64,000 bases of DNA from Cardinalis cardinalis. Its lineage: Eukaryota > Chordata > Aves > Passeriformes > Cardinalidae. Position 1 is the stretch's first letter, and each line of letters begins with the position of its first letter. This document shows positions 39,501 through 51,500 of the stretch, piece after piece. The stretch is taken from the NCBI GenBank assembly GCA_014549065.1, contig JACDOX010000024.1, positions 5,613,577-5,677,576 of the forward strand, written 5' to 3'. The position numbers and the translations under genes were made by a program. The notes beneath the pieces were generated by a model, which was not told the origin of the DNA, searched no databases, and saw only the letters and a list, made by a program, of their open reading frames with translations.

Positions 39501-41854
39501 AAAAAAAAAAAAGTCCTTAGAGGGAAAATTCATCACTTCAGAAATCTGCTATAATGGTATTTGTAAGTGAANCTCAAATTAATAGCATGCAGTTGGGAGA
39601 ACCAGGAATTTCTTCTTCACCTTCTTAGTTATCTTTATGAGGTGTGATGAGTTTAATTAATGAAGTATGTTCCACAGATATTCATTAGAAACATTCCTTC
39701 AGGTGATATTCCATCAGTAGAATGCTAGCTAAAATAAGAATTTCATGCACTTCTTGTTCCTATTAAGTTCACTTGTACCCCCTACACCTTTAACATAGCA
39801 TTCCTAGTAAGACTATATTCAAAATTAATACCAGTGTTTACTGTTCCAGTGCAAATTCCTTCACTTAATACTTACACCTTCACATTAAACACACTATGGA
39901 CAGAGTGGAAAAATGGTTAGTACTGCTCNTCAACACCACGAGAAATATTAAGCATCGCCTGACACGTTACACGTTTAAAACTCGGGTTACTTTGTTCAGT
40001 GTTAGTGTGTACAACTAGCCTGTTACATACACTTAAACATTTCAGCTTGCCTGGCCTCCAGAGTTTTCTTTTCCCCTTTAGGGAAAAGGGAGATGTCGTT
40101 CCAGCTCAGAAACAGATTGCTATCACCACCCAGAGGCNGGCTGCATGCAATTGCTATAGGGCTTCTCCTAATTAGATGGGCATCGATGGCAGTGTTGGTG
40201 ATTCAAAGAAGGTAGCTTGTAAGGCAAATAGTATGAAGGGTTATTCCTTGGGAGTGGATAATGTACCTCCAGAGATTTGAANTGGGGAAGTGGGATTAAC
40301 AAGAAATACCTCTTGTTAAGTTGCACAGCTCTGGTAGACAGTCACTGCACTGCACTCAGCCACATAGTGGGATTGTGAACATCAGTCTAAGGCTGTGTGT
40401 GATGATTTCTGAGCAGGAACACACACACAAAAAAATTAATCGTGATTCTGTAATAATTTTGAATAAAAGGTTCTTTTAAGTCAAAATTAGCCTACCCATT
40501 ATAGAGGTAGGAGATGTAAAATATGATTCTGGGGATATTTTTTAAATGCTAAGATCAGCTATGTGTGACCTGACTGGGAGGTTGTGTTCTTCAGGCATAT
40601 TTGTACAATGCATGCACTACCGAACATCCAGCAGCAATATCTGATTTCAGGGCTGTCATGGTGTCAACATTGTTTACAGTATCTGCAAGCTTCTCTTTAT
40701 TTTCCTTTATTTATTTCAAAACTTTGACTACCAAACTCTATTGACAGCAAAAGCCCTGTCAAAGTGATGAAAGTGTGGGCAAAATAACAAAATTGTAAAA
40801 TTTGAGAACAAGTACATTTTCCTTTTTTTTGAATGTATTTTTAATTTTCTTGATTTGTTGGCATGCTGTAACAGTAGGGAACTTTGCTAAATAAAATGTC
40901 CACTTAGTCCTTCAGGTGCTTGAGGGTTTTTTTGGGTTTTAACTTCTTTTTAAGAAATAAGTCTCTATTTCTAAGTTGAGCATTTTTGGAAATCCCATTA
41001 TGCTATGTAGTACTTACTTTATGCTATTGTGACACAGATAGGGAGGAGAGTGAGGTATTTCACACAGCACTGGACCAGGGGGAACTCTGACATAATTATA
41101 TAGACCTCAGAAAAAGAAGCAGCCAACAGTCTTTATGCTGAAAGACCATTAGGGATTTTCAAGATGACCTAAAACTTCTGATGAACTTGAATCCACCCCT
41201 CATGTACTTTTTGAGCCAGGATAATACACTGATTTCATGTATTAAACCTACTGTAGTGGGTAAACCGTCTGTTTCTTCTCCTCCCTTATTCCTTTATGTG
41301 ATAAATTGTTATGTTCCTCTTCCTCTCTAAGAACGTAACACTAATTCAACAACAATTGCACTAATTCAACAGCAATCAGGAAACAGGTTTCTAAATTAAT
41401 AATGAATATAAAACACATTATAGAGTTCCTCTTTGCTATATGACATTNTTATGAAGCGATTACAGAAGAATATCCTAAGTAACCCATAATGGATAGGGCT
41501 ATTAAAGCAGTAAAATAATCTCTTAAGTGATAAAATAACATTTGAAGCTGGTGTATGTCTTAGCTGACTTGTGCATTATAATACTCTGAATCACGCACAT
41601 TGAAAATCAAGAAGGATTTCCAAATATATGNCATAATGAGCAAAACAGAAGATCCACTAGAGATGATAGAGACCTTCTGGAAAGCAGAATGAACTTTTTT
41701 TTTTCTGCTGGCACAAACAGTATGGCTCATGTTATCACTGGTAAGTTTCTCAAAGCAANAATATCTTTCAAAATCAATACTTGGAAAAGTACTCTGGCTA
41801 CGCGTCCCGCAGACCTGTAAGTCACAAATACTTTGAGGTATCGGTCTCCTTTTT
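33550..41854. other. Intergenic region upstream of ACSS3
   Basis: AT-rich sequence up to the sharp edge of the CpG island. A GC-richer block at about 36,780-37,210 and another at 40,060-40,200 are not recognised. A T/G-rich simple stretch (38,190-38,270) is low complexity. No gene is seen. Confidence 0.6.
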
Positions 41855-41893
41855 CAGTCTCTCCGCCGCCTTCGGTCGCTGCCAACCGCTGAC

Positions 41894-41928
41894 GGCCCCG
41901 GCCCCGGCCCCGGCCCCGGCCCCGGCCC
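41894..41928. repeat. GGCCCC hexanucleotide tract (five full units plus five bases)
   Basis: Five uninterrupted GGCCCC units and a partial sixth lie about 265 bp upstream of the ACSS3 start codon, inside the CpG island. On the minus strand they read GGGGCC. The tract is short, but the unit is the same as the unstable repeat known at human C9orf72 and can form G-quadruplexes when long. Confidence 0.95.
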
Positions 41929-42192
41929 AGCCCGCTCGGGGCGGCGGCGGCCGCAGCAGCACCGACCCCCCGTGCCCCACTCCGGCCGCTTCCCGGAAGC
42001 TCCGAGGGGCGGCGGCACCCGGGGGCAGGGCCGGGGCGCGGGCGGGGCAGTTCGGCCCCGTCGCTGGGGGGGGCAGTCCAGCCGTGCCCCGCCGGCCCCG
42101 GGAGCCGCTGCCTTTCCGTCCCGNACCGTCCGAAGGCGTTTTGGAGCTTTAGAGAAGCCAGTGTGTCCCCTGTCCCTGGAAGGCCGTNGAAG

Positions 42193-42512
42193 ATGGGTTT
42201 CCTGGGCAAGCTGGCGGCGCTGCCAAAGCTTAGCGGGGCGGTGGCGGGCCGGGGCGGCGGTACCTGGCGGCGGCCGGGCCGGCCCTCTGCGGGTGTCCCG
42301 CTGCCGCCGCCGACCTGGGTCGCGGCCGTCCCCCGCCCGCCGCCCGGCGGCCGCGCCGCCTCCTCCTCCCGGGCGCTGGACAAGTACGAGGAAGTTTTTC
42401 GGTCCTGCCTGGCGGAGCCCGAGAAGGTCTGGGGGGAAGTCGCCGAGCAGATCCAGTGGTACAAGCCCTGGGTCCGGACCCTGGAGAGGGGCAGCCTGGG
42501 GAGCGCCTCCTG
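42193..42512 (+). CDS. ACSS3: ACSS3 exon 1 coding part: start codon, mitochondrial leader, N-terminal domain
   Basis: It encodes residues 1-106 plus two bases of Trp107. The ATG at 42193 has A at -3 and G at +4, a strong Kozak context, and no in-frame ATG lies just upstream. Residues 1-62 contain Lys and many Arg, Pro and Gly but no Asp or Glu (the first acidic residue is Asp63), as expected of a mitochondrial presequence. Residues 63-93 (DKYEEVF...EPEKVW...WYKPW) match the conserved N-terminal domain of the acetyl-CoA synthetase group. The donor is TG|GTGAGT at 42513, a consensus site. The whole exon sits in GC-rich, CpG-rich DNA. An N at 42188, five bases before the start codon, leaves one 5' UTR base unread. 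Confidence 0.95.
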
Positions 42513-45500
42513 GTGAGTGCCCGAGTGCCCCGTGCCGTGCCGTGCCGTGCCGGGGGCTCAGCTCGGCTGTAGCAGGACTGCCTGCCCCGGGGCTGCGGGT
42601 GTGCTGGGCTGGGGTCGTGTGCTCACCACAAAACTATCCCAGCATCTTTCTGGGACGTCGGTGTGCCGTCGCTGTTGGAGGAGACGGCTGCGGAGCTTGA
42701 AGAAGTTAAATGATTACACTTGGTTAAAGTTAATGATTAAAAGCAGCATGTATGAGTGTGTTGGGGTGAGGGCATGTCGGTGTGCACTCTGGCAGGAGTG
42801 ACCTGTGCCTGTGTGTGTCCATGTGTGGCTGAATGATGTGGATGAGTGCGCCTGATGCTCCCCATCCCACCCTTTTTGGGTCTGAATTGGCAACAGGCTG
42901 CCGTGAACATGGGAAAGCTGGCTTCAAATGCCAGGGAAGTCAGGCATATGAACACACAGATGTATAAAAACNATGGCTTTTGGGATCGTTTAGTCTCAAA
43001 TAGTGTCTAAGTAGGTTATAATTTAGATGTTGTGGTTAAGGTAACGTTTGGCAAAGGCATTGGTGTTTGTAATATATATCTTCATCAGTGAATGATGAAC
43101 TATCCTAAGACAGAACATGATATCCTTCTTATTAGATAGGATTTTCAATACTTTCTCAAAGGTAATGTTAAAATTTTGTGTGCCTAAGAGGCACCTTTGC
43201 CTCTTTTTAAGCAAGTTTACATCATGTTCTTGGGTCTTTGCTCAAGAAGAAGCTGATGCAGAATATAAAAGACAATGTAGGATAAAGGTCATCTTTGTTT
43301 AGTACAGCAATGTTCTTTGCCCTTTTTGTATTTTTCTGGTTTGTTTTTGATCAAAAATGCTAGTAATTCTAAAAATATATTTTAAAATATTAATAATTCT
43401 CAAATCTGTGCAAATTAAAAGATAAAGAGCCAGTGGAGTGGAGCTGGGTTTCTTATTGGTGTCTGATACCATTGGTTGACACCTCTAGTAGTAAAAATTT
43501 TTATGTCTTGAGCTAAATTATAAGTAACACCCAGCCATGATGGGCTGTGTAACAGGGGATAGATAGGATCCTTGAGACTTTGATCTCAAGGTCATGGCAT
43601 TATTTGGAAAGTCCAGGTAGGATTGCCTGCATAATTAGGTCTAGACAAGAGTGTAGAGAACATGTCCTATGAGGAGCTGCTGAGGGNGCTGAGGTTGTTT
43701 AGCCTGAAGAAAAGGAAGCTCAGGAGAGACCTTGTTGCTCTCTGTAAATACATAAAAGGAGATTGTAGCCAGGTGGGGGTCAGCCTCTTCTCCCAAGTAA
43801 CAAGTGATAAGACCTTAACAGGAATGGCCTCAAGTTGCACCAGGGGAGGTTTAGATGTTAGGAAAATTGGATATTAGGAATATTGCATATCAGGAAGAAC
43901 TTCCTCACTGAAAATGTTCTCAAGCATTAGAACAGGCTGCCCTCGGAAGTGAAGGAACTACTAAACTTGGAGGTATTTAAAAGTTGTGTAGATGTGGCAC
44001 TTACNGACAAGGTGTAGTGGTGGACTTGGCAGTGCGGTGTTTAATGGTTGGACTTGATGATCTTAAGGTCTTTTCCAGCCTAATTGGTTCTGTGATCCTG
44101 TGATTAAAGACTGGTAAAGCTCATTGACTGCAGCATTCCCAAACAGTATAATGAAATCAGTACAGTGGTTACTTTTGAAGGACTAAGGAATGAGAATATT
44201 ATTCATGCGAATGAACATAGTTTTGCTATCAGATTCTGTCAAACAAGTGTGGTTTGATTTGCCGAGCAGGATAAGCTTGTTTGTTTAAAGTAACACAGTT
44301 AGGCATTTGTAAAGCATTACTTCTCAGGTGGAAGTTATTTCACCTTATGAGAGGGAAAAATGGACATTTCGTTGTCTTGTCTTCCAAGCTCTTTTCTAGC
44401 CTCACTTTCTAACTTGCATCTTTCCTCCTCTGTGGGTGCAGAAACCAAAATTATCATGTTAATGTGGGCAAATAGCTGAAGGGAGATTTTACAGAAGACA
44501 GACAGAACTAGACTCTTTTTAGTGATGTCCAATGACAGGACCAGAAGCAATGAGCACAAACTAAAGCAGTCATGTTCCCTTTTTTAATGTGGGAGTGACT
44601 GAGCACTGGTACAGAGCTGGTTGTGGAACCTCCATCCTTGGAGATATTAAAATGTCATCTGGACATGGTCCTGGTCTACTGTCTCCAGGCTGACCTTGTA
44701 GAAGCCTAGAACATGAGTGGGATGATGTGGTATGTCTCAAACACGCATAGCCAGATAGCTGTAGTGCCACCCAAGGATTGTTTGTAGTAATACCGAGAAA
44801 GAACAGGCTGTGGCTGGGGAAGGGGGCCCCAGAGAGGTAGGGCAGCACTTTTCTGGGATAAATGTCATTGTTCTAGCTCCTGGAGATAAGCAAAACACAG
44901 TACAGGGCAGGAAGAAGGTTGAGAAATGGGCATAGACTANAGAGGTATCAGGACCACTGAGGACTGCTGAAGCCCTCTGACCCATTTTCAGAAAGGTCTA
45001 GAAGAACGGCTCGTGCATGCTAATTAATTTGCATAGAAAACAAGAAACTTGTCTATGGAGTGGTACCCCCACAAAGCTCAGGTGCCCGTGTGCATCAGGT
45101 CTCTGGACAGATCACCCAGCTGATGANCTGGATCAACACTGGAGCCAGGACTCTGGTCATGGAGCAGATTTTCTTTTCTTTCTTTCAAAAGAAAAGAAAG
45201 AAAAGTTTTCTTTCTCTCTCCTTCTCTTTATTTCATCTCTTTTACCTTACACCCTACCTTTATCCAAATCCCACTGCCATGTTCTTATACTAGGGTATCA
45301 GAGACTAACTTATACAGATTTCCATACAAAGTGTGTGGAATTCACTTGTAAAAACTTTGTAAGTTTTTACAGGCCCACTGACTTTTGTNGTTCTTTTTGA
45401 CCATGAGCATTTATGAATCTTAGGTTCTGCCTTCCCCTTAAGGGTGGGATGCCACAGACCTGTCTGAGCAGGTGCCCTCCAGATGTCCCTTCCAACCTCA

Positions 45501-48500
45501 AGCCAGTTTGTGATTCTGTGGCATCATGTAAAGATGCAAGTTTGAGGTCTCAACATCAGGCTGTAATTGTTTGTATGCCAGGTACCTGTTGTTCTGTGGA
45601 TAATAAAAACTTTAAGCAATTCAAATTTGTATAAACAAATGTCTTAATGTGTAACATGCAGTTGTATTTCTTTTTTTAAGTTTGCTTTAAATGATAACAG
45701 GCTGTNCATGATAGAGCTTGTACTTTAGTGCCTCTGAAATCCCAAATGGTTACCAGCAGTCAGTGTGCTCAGCAGAGTGACAGATGGGCAAGTTCTTTGA
45801 ATATAAGAGAGAGAGAACATAGAAGAGGGTCTTTCAGAGGACAAGCTGAAGAGAAAACAGACAATGGAACTTATCTGAGNAAGAGGCCAGGTGTCCAAGC
45901 AAAAACAAAGCTTGCTGGCTTAACAGGGTAAAAATGGAGTTCTGGGTCAGAGGTTTNCCTTGGAAGCTGTTTGTGGGGACCTGAAAAATAGTATTAGATA
46001 GTTCACATATGTATGTCTTGAGTTAGAATTTGTTTCCTCTTTTGGAGACATTTTATTAGATCAATTGGAAGTACCTTTTTTTTTCAATAGCTTTGCTTTT
46101 GGTTGCAAAACCTGAGATGTACAGAAGCAGATGCTTTTCATATGTTTTCCAGTGTAATCTACTTCTATTGAAGAAGCTGAAGGAGGCTATTATTCTATTT
46201 AGAATGTAGGCATAAGGCAATTCTTCCTCTCTAAATACTGTAAGAGCATGAAAGAAACTTGCAACATGCCCCAGTGTGTTTTCTTCACTCTCTGCCACTG
46301 GAAATACCAGTATTATGTTAGTGGAACGCAAAATGATTTCCAGAAGATAAGTTATCAGTGTTACCATCCCCTGACTTGTGTTTTTGAAGCAGTAATCCCA
46401 GGTACTGTTCTAAACTGCATCAGTGGCTGATACAGCACAAAATAGCTGGTTTTGCCTACATGAAAAATCATAAGAACTATGAAGCATGGTTGCTCAAGAA
46501 GAGGATGAAGGAATTGAAATTGTTTGATCTAAAAGCCAAAAAGGAGACCTGNGTTTTAAACCACGTAGAATTTGGCAAAGAAGTTGAAGGAAAAACTTCC
46601 TTGAGTTGGCTTTGAACAGGTCAAAACTGTCTTCAGTTGCAACATGGGAAACATAGTCTTTAGATGTTAGAGAGAAAAATCTTTTTAATGCTGAAGTTGG
46701 TGAAACACTTGAACAGATTATTTTGGAATCTTGTGGAATGCCAGTTAAAAGGGTTAAAACAAGTATTTATTTAGGAATGTAGAAACAGTTTTCTCTGTTT
46801 CTCTAACATGTGCAGACAGAGGGCAATTTTGCAACACATNTTTTTCCTCTGATGCTAAGACATGTGTGCAATATATAATCCCCTTTGAGTTCTGGAAGTG
46901 TTGCCCAGATTCCTATTCAAATGTTGCTTACACTTTTAAAACTGTGTCAGGGTCAATTAACATAGTAATATCTCAAATTATCTGATATTGTCTAACATTT
47001 TATTCAGCTTCTACTCTCATTAAATGTAAAAAAGAGCATGTCTGCCTTTCTGGTCCTATCAGAACCTCATTCCTTCTCAACAGAGTAACAAAGCTCTCGT
47101 CACACCTTCCAGATAGTCTTTGTTTTTGAATAAACCTACAGTTATATCTCTTTCACACNCTTGTTTGTGATGGCTAAAAATTCATGTTGATGTCACCATA
47201 TATCTTTAGAAGAACCAAAGCTCTCATGCCTGCTCATGTTTTGACCATTTTAAGTGAATATGCANAGCCCAGGTAATGTGTTCCCTTGTTAATATCATCC
47301 TACAGTAATTTGGTAGAAAAACCTGAATCTTACACAACCTTTATGACAGTCATACAGAGTTTCTCTGTATTGTGTGAAACAATTCCAGATCCTTTACTGT
47401 TCATATTGTTTTCCTTTTAGGGGAAGGGTTTTGTAGGCTTCTGTACAGGATGGTTTGTGACTTTAATGGTCCCNCACTTTCTCCTTATTAAGGGCATTGT
47501 AAAGGAGTTGCAGTAANATAACTGCATCCTAAACATCCTAACTGTTTTTAATTTCATAATTGCTGGTTTTAGATAATAAAGATTATCCCATAGCATCTGT
47601 GTATGGATATAAAAGTAATATATAAAATGTCCTGATTTAGAGCACTTGTTTACTAAACACGAGAAGTGAAAAAGGAAATACTTCTTTGTAACTAGTAGTA
47701 GGTTACTTTAGGCCATCTGTTATTTCTAATTGCACTATAATAATATGTTACCACTGTACAGTTGTTCCCATAGAACCTTTTGGAAACTCTCAACTNTGTG
47801 TTTTTTGTAAATTGCTATTTTTGCTTCATAGAATACATGCAGATAGAAAAACAAACAAAAAGGGCATGATTTAGTGTGAACTTTAACTTCTAGGTGCTGT
47901 GTCATCTTCCAGTAAATAGATTTGTCTTTGTATCTGGTACCTTCCATATTTTTGTACTTTGAGGATTATGCTGAACTTGAATTTTTTTCTATATGAAATG
48001 ACNAGAAAAGTGAAACCTAAGTTTATGAAATGTTTTTTCTCTAACTGGAAGGTAAGAGTTCTCTGTAAATGCCTAACTATTGAAGAGGCTATGACTCATA
48101 TCACTTTACAGAATATAAAAGAGTGTTGTCAAATGCATTATAATAATATGATCTTATAACTTGGCATCCCTTTCATTTNGCTTCAGATGCTTTATATGTT
48201 TAACTGTTATTGCCAAGAGATGAATAAGACTATTTTGGGTCCTAAACCTGCTCTCTTTGAAAAGGGTATTTGTGTGTGCCAGTACAAAGTAGGATAATAG
48301 CATGTTTTCATAATGTCAAATTAATTTATGTGAAATTATGCTTTTTCTGTGATACCATACATATAAAATCAGTGTGATTAATGCAAAGTAAGTTTGGCAG
48401 ATTCTTAGTTAAATCAGTTAAAATACAGTACTTAAACATCTCTATTTTCACTAACAGTCGTATTTAGCTTGTTGAGTCAATCATGAGGTTACAGAATAAA

Positions 48501-51500
48501 AAAGAACTTCCTGAAGNGAGTATAATGTTTTGAGAGCTATGTTTTAATTGAATGCTCTCATTCCTTAAAAGAAAAACACGAAATGACAAAAAAAAGTTGT
48601 TTTAGTTTGGAAGGCTAGCTGTTACATACTTCATACTTCTTTTGTAGGTTTTTAGGTGGCGAGCTGAATATCTGTTACAACGCTGTAGATCGTCATGTTG
48701 AGAATGGACGAGGAGACCAAATTGCCATTATTTATGACAGTCCTGTAACAAATACCAAAGACAGAATAACATATAAGGAACTTTTGGACCAGGTATGTTT
48801 CAGAATAACCTTGTTAATGAGAAGGGGCAATAAATATTGNGCAGTAGGTAAATACCAGAGAGGTAGAAATGATCTACCTCACTAATTTACTTCTTCTGCT
48901 GTGCTCTGTTTTGACTTAAAAGCTTTACTACCTCTGCCAAACTCTACGGCATCCAATAGGTTTTGATGCAGTATTTCCTCTATTTCCTCTTTGTCTTCTG
49001 CAGTTTAATAACTTTTTCCCCTGGTTGGTTAAATTTTTAAGTTGTCTGTATTTGATTTAATTTTTTTTTCCCCTAACAGATCTTAATTAAAAGGTTAATC
49101 ATAGCATTAGTCAAGTCTTTTGACAGTTACTGTGATGAGCAAAGGTACAGTTCCATAGAAATGAAATGTGTACCTTGGCTGTTGTTTTAGTGTAAGCGTA
49201 AATGAAATTTGACTGGGGGAACTCCAAAGAAAGCTGCATCACCTGTCCCAGTGTAGACTGGCATGAGGGTGCTTCTGTCTGGAAGGTGTGGGGATTTTGA
49301 CTTCCTTGTTGGCTGAGGTAGCTTACTCCTGATGATGTTGTGAACATCCAGTTCTGCATCAGCCCATTCAGGTTGACTCTGTGCCTCACCATGGTTTGTT
49401 GCCACCATGGGTGTTTGCAGTCTGCCCCGTTGAAAGTTCTTGGCTCTCAGGGCTGTCTGCTGGAGGTTTGCCCTCATGCTGCTACTCTTGTTTAGCTGTC
49501 TTTTTTCTTCCAGTTACATGTAGCAGTTGAATTTAAAATCGAGTACAAAGAAATGTTGGAGTTGGACTTGTATTCTTCCTTAATGTGTTTTAATGTGCAA
49601 GATGGATTACCTTGAATGTAACACACTCAATGTACTTAAGATATGCATGTAGTGTCTGGAGTAATGTAAGCTTGTGGTTTAAAATGTGNAATGAGGTCAG
49701 AATGCAGTAATTCCATTTGTGAGAGATTTATTCTGCTGTTGCAAGAAAAGAGAANTCATACAGCTACAAAGAAATGATAAACCTGTTATGCATTCTACCT
49801 TTTAAGGAAAATACAGAAAACATGTACTCCTTACCAGTTTTCTATTTATTTGGACACAAGTCCAAAAAACAACATGGCATATGGTATGCTGGAGCTGGGA
49901 CAACTAGCTTTNGCATTTTAAGGAGTCAGAAGACTTTGAAAGGATCTAGCTCCTTATCTAATCTTTTTTACACTAATATATATAAATATAATTAAAATTT
50001 TATATACACAATTTTTGAGTCTTTTGCNGTCAATAATTAAGATACGTACACAATATGTATGCACATAGATGTATATACATGAAATCAATCTATATATATG
50101 TTGCATATAATACTTGGTTAACTTTAATGCAGAAATACAACATTTTAATTATATTAACATTTTAAGTTATATTAAGTGAACTTGCTTGGTAGAAGTTTCC
50201 TCTNAAAAGAACTTGAAAAGTAGCCTTTTTTCTGCTTTTTAAGCTTGATATTATATTAAGTCTCCTGACTTTATGTCTCTTTAAGTGTATTAATAGTCCT
50301 AAGACACGGCAAATGTGTGCAGAGTGAGAAAATTTTGCTAGTTGACATACACATCCATAAATTTCTTCTTACAAAGCATTGCAAAACCAAGTGGAAGAAC
50401 TGGTTTAAGTTTTCTGGGGTATGTAGCAGAAGTTCACTCAGAAGTTCATTATAATCTTGCTGGAGGCTGAGTCCTATCTAAATACTATTTCTGNATTCTC
50501 TACAGTTTGCTCTTAATGAAAATCAAATAAATGTAAAAGGCAATATTTGATACTAATAGCTTGTCTGTTGAAGCTTTCTGGTCCACTTTAGTACAGTAAG
50601 TTTAATTTGGTNTATCTGCTAGCTGCCAGACTCCTGAAAACAAAAGTAACAAAGAGAGAGATCTGCTAAAAATGGGAGGGACGTAGGCTGTAGTATTTTT
50701 TTCATGGCTCTTATAGGTCTAAGAGAGTTTAGCTTGCATTGATGGATTCTATGCTTGTGTGTCCCAGTCACTGTTCAACCCAGGAAGGTTTTGGAATTCC
50801 TCTTTTGAGCATTTTGAATGGGATTTCTGGTTTTGTATCTTTTAAGATAAGAATTCTTTTGGCATGGACCAAAACTGCTTTTGGTAACTGCTAGAAGTTC
50901 AGAACTGAATGACTTAGAAACCTTAGCTGCTAAAACAGCTGTAGTATTTGATTGCTGGGTAAAAGTAAAACTGTGCTCACTGGNTCCATGCCTTTGACAG
51001 AAGTGCAATTTATGCTCTGGTCTTCCAAGCTGAAAGCCTNCTTGAGTTTCTTATTATATCTCTTGGTCTCTAGTGATTTTATTACTGGAATGTCAAATAT
51101 ATTAAAGTGAGTNAGCAGTCTTAAACTTGAAGAAAAGTGGAGAAATAGCATGTTAGTTTTTGAATGATAAAGTACACTGCACTGTATTAATGTAAATCAT
51201 AAATGACAACACATTGTAACAAAGTGGAAGACTTCATGACTTCAAACAGTTTGATGAAATGTCAGTACTCTTCCACCTTCCCCTTTTTTTTTAGAAAGAG
51301 TGATTGCTTGGATGTTTCAGGGCTCCCACATCAATCTGAAGGGCAATGTAAACCTGATTTTCAATGTTCCCCAGTCTTCCAAATAGTTGCAGATAGAGAC
51401 AGTGTTTTATTGTACAGTCCCAATGTTCCCTGTCTGTCAGAANGATGAAGGAAAGGGCACAAGGAAAATCATAGATAGCCATGTATTACATTGGATTGTT

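Larger units (their letters stand above)
41855..42680 (+). promoter_or_regulatory. ACSS3: CpG island promoter and 5' UTR region of ACSS3
   Basis: Base composition changes abruptly from AT-rich to GC-rich with very frequent CpG, and back again just after exon 1. Such islands mark transcription starts of broadly expressed vertebrate genes. The island covers the start codon, exon 1 and the first part of intron 1. The exact transcription start cannot be read; no TATA box is seen close to the ATG. Long open frames on both strands here are what stop-poor GC-rich DNA produces. Confidence 0.85.
42513..48647 (+). other. ACSS3: ACSS3 intron 1
   Basis: A 6.1-kb intron with consensus ends. After the CpG island it turns AT-rich. 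It carries a CR1 3' end at 43660-44104, a second CR1 copy split by an LTR at 44519-45520, and a weak CR1 remnant near 46500-46750. Nothing else is recognised in 46750-48600. Confidence 0.93.

Noticed and set aside
1..41854. LIN7A, the expected upstream neighbour of ACSS3 in other vertebrates
   Set aside because: No PDZ-domain or L27-like exon was recognised on the minus strand. In human the two genes are well separated, so LIN7A is probably beyond the left edge.
42163..42192. A 10-codon upstream extension of ACSS3 beginning at GTG
   Set aside because: It lacks an ATG. The ATG at 42193 has a strong Kozak context and gives a normal mitochondrial leader.
41727..42464. A 245-codon open frame on the minus strand over the CpG island
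   Set aside because: GC-rich DNA lacks stop codons by chance. Its Gly/Arg/Pro/Ala-rich translation includes the GGGGCC tract as a Gly-Arg run and matches no protein; it is antisense to ACSS3 exon 1.
41972..42700. A 242-codon plus-strand open frame overlapping ACSS3 exon 1
   Set aside because: It is in a different frame from the recognised ACSS3 peptide and runs straight through the consensus exon 1 donor. It is a shadow of the CpG island.
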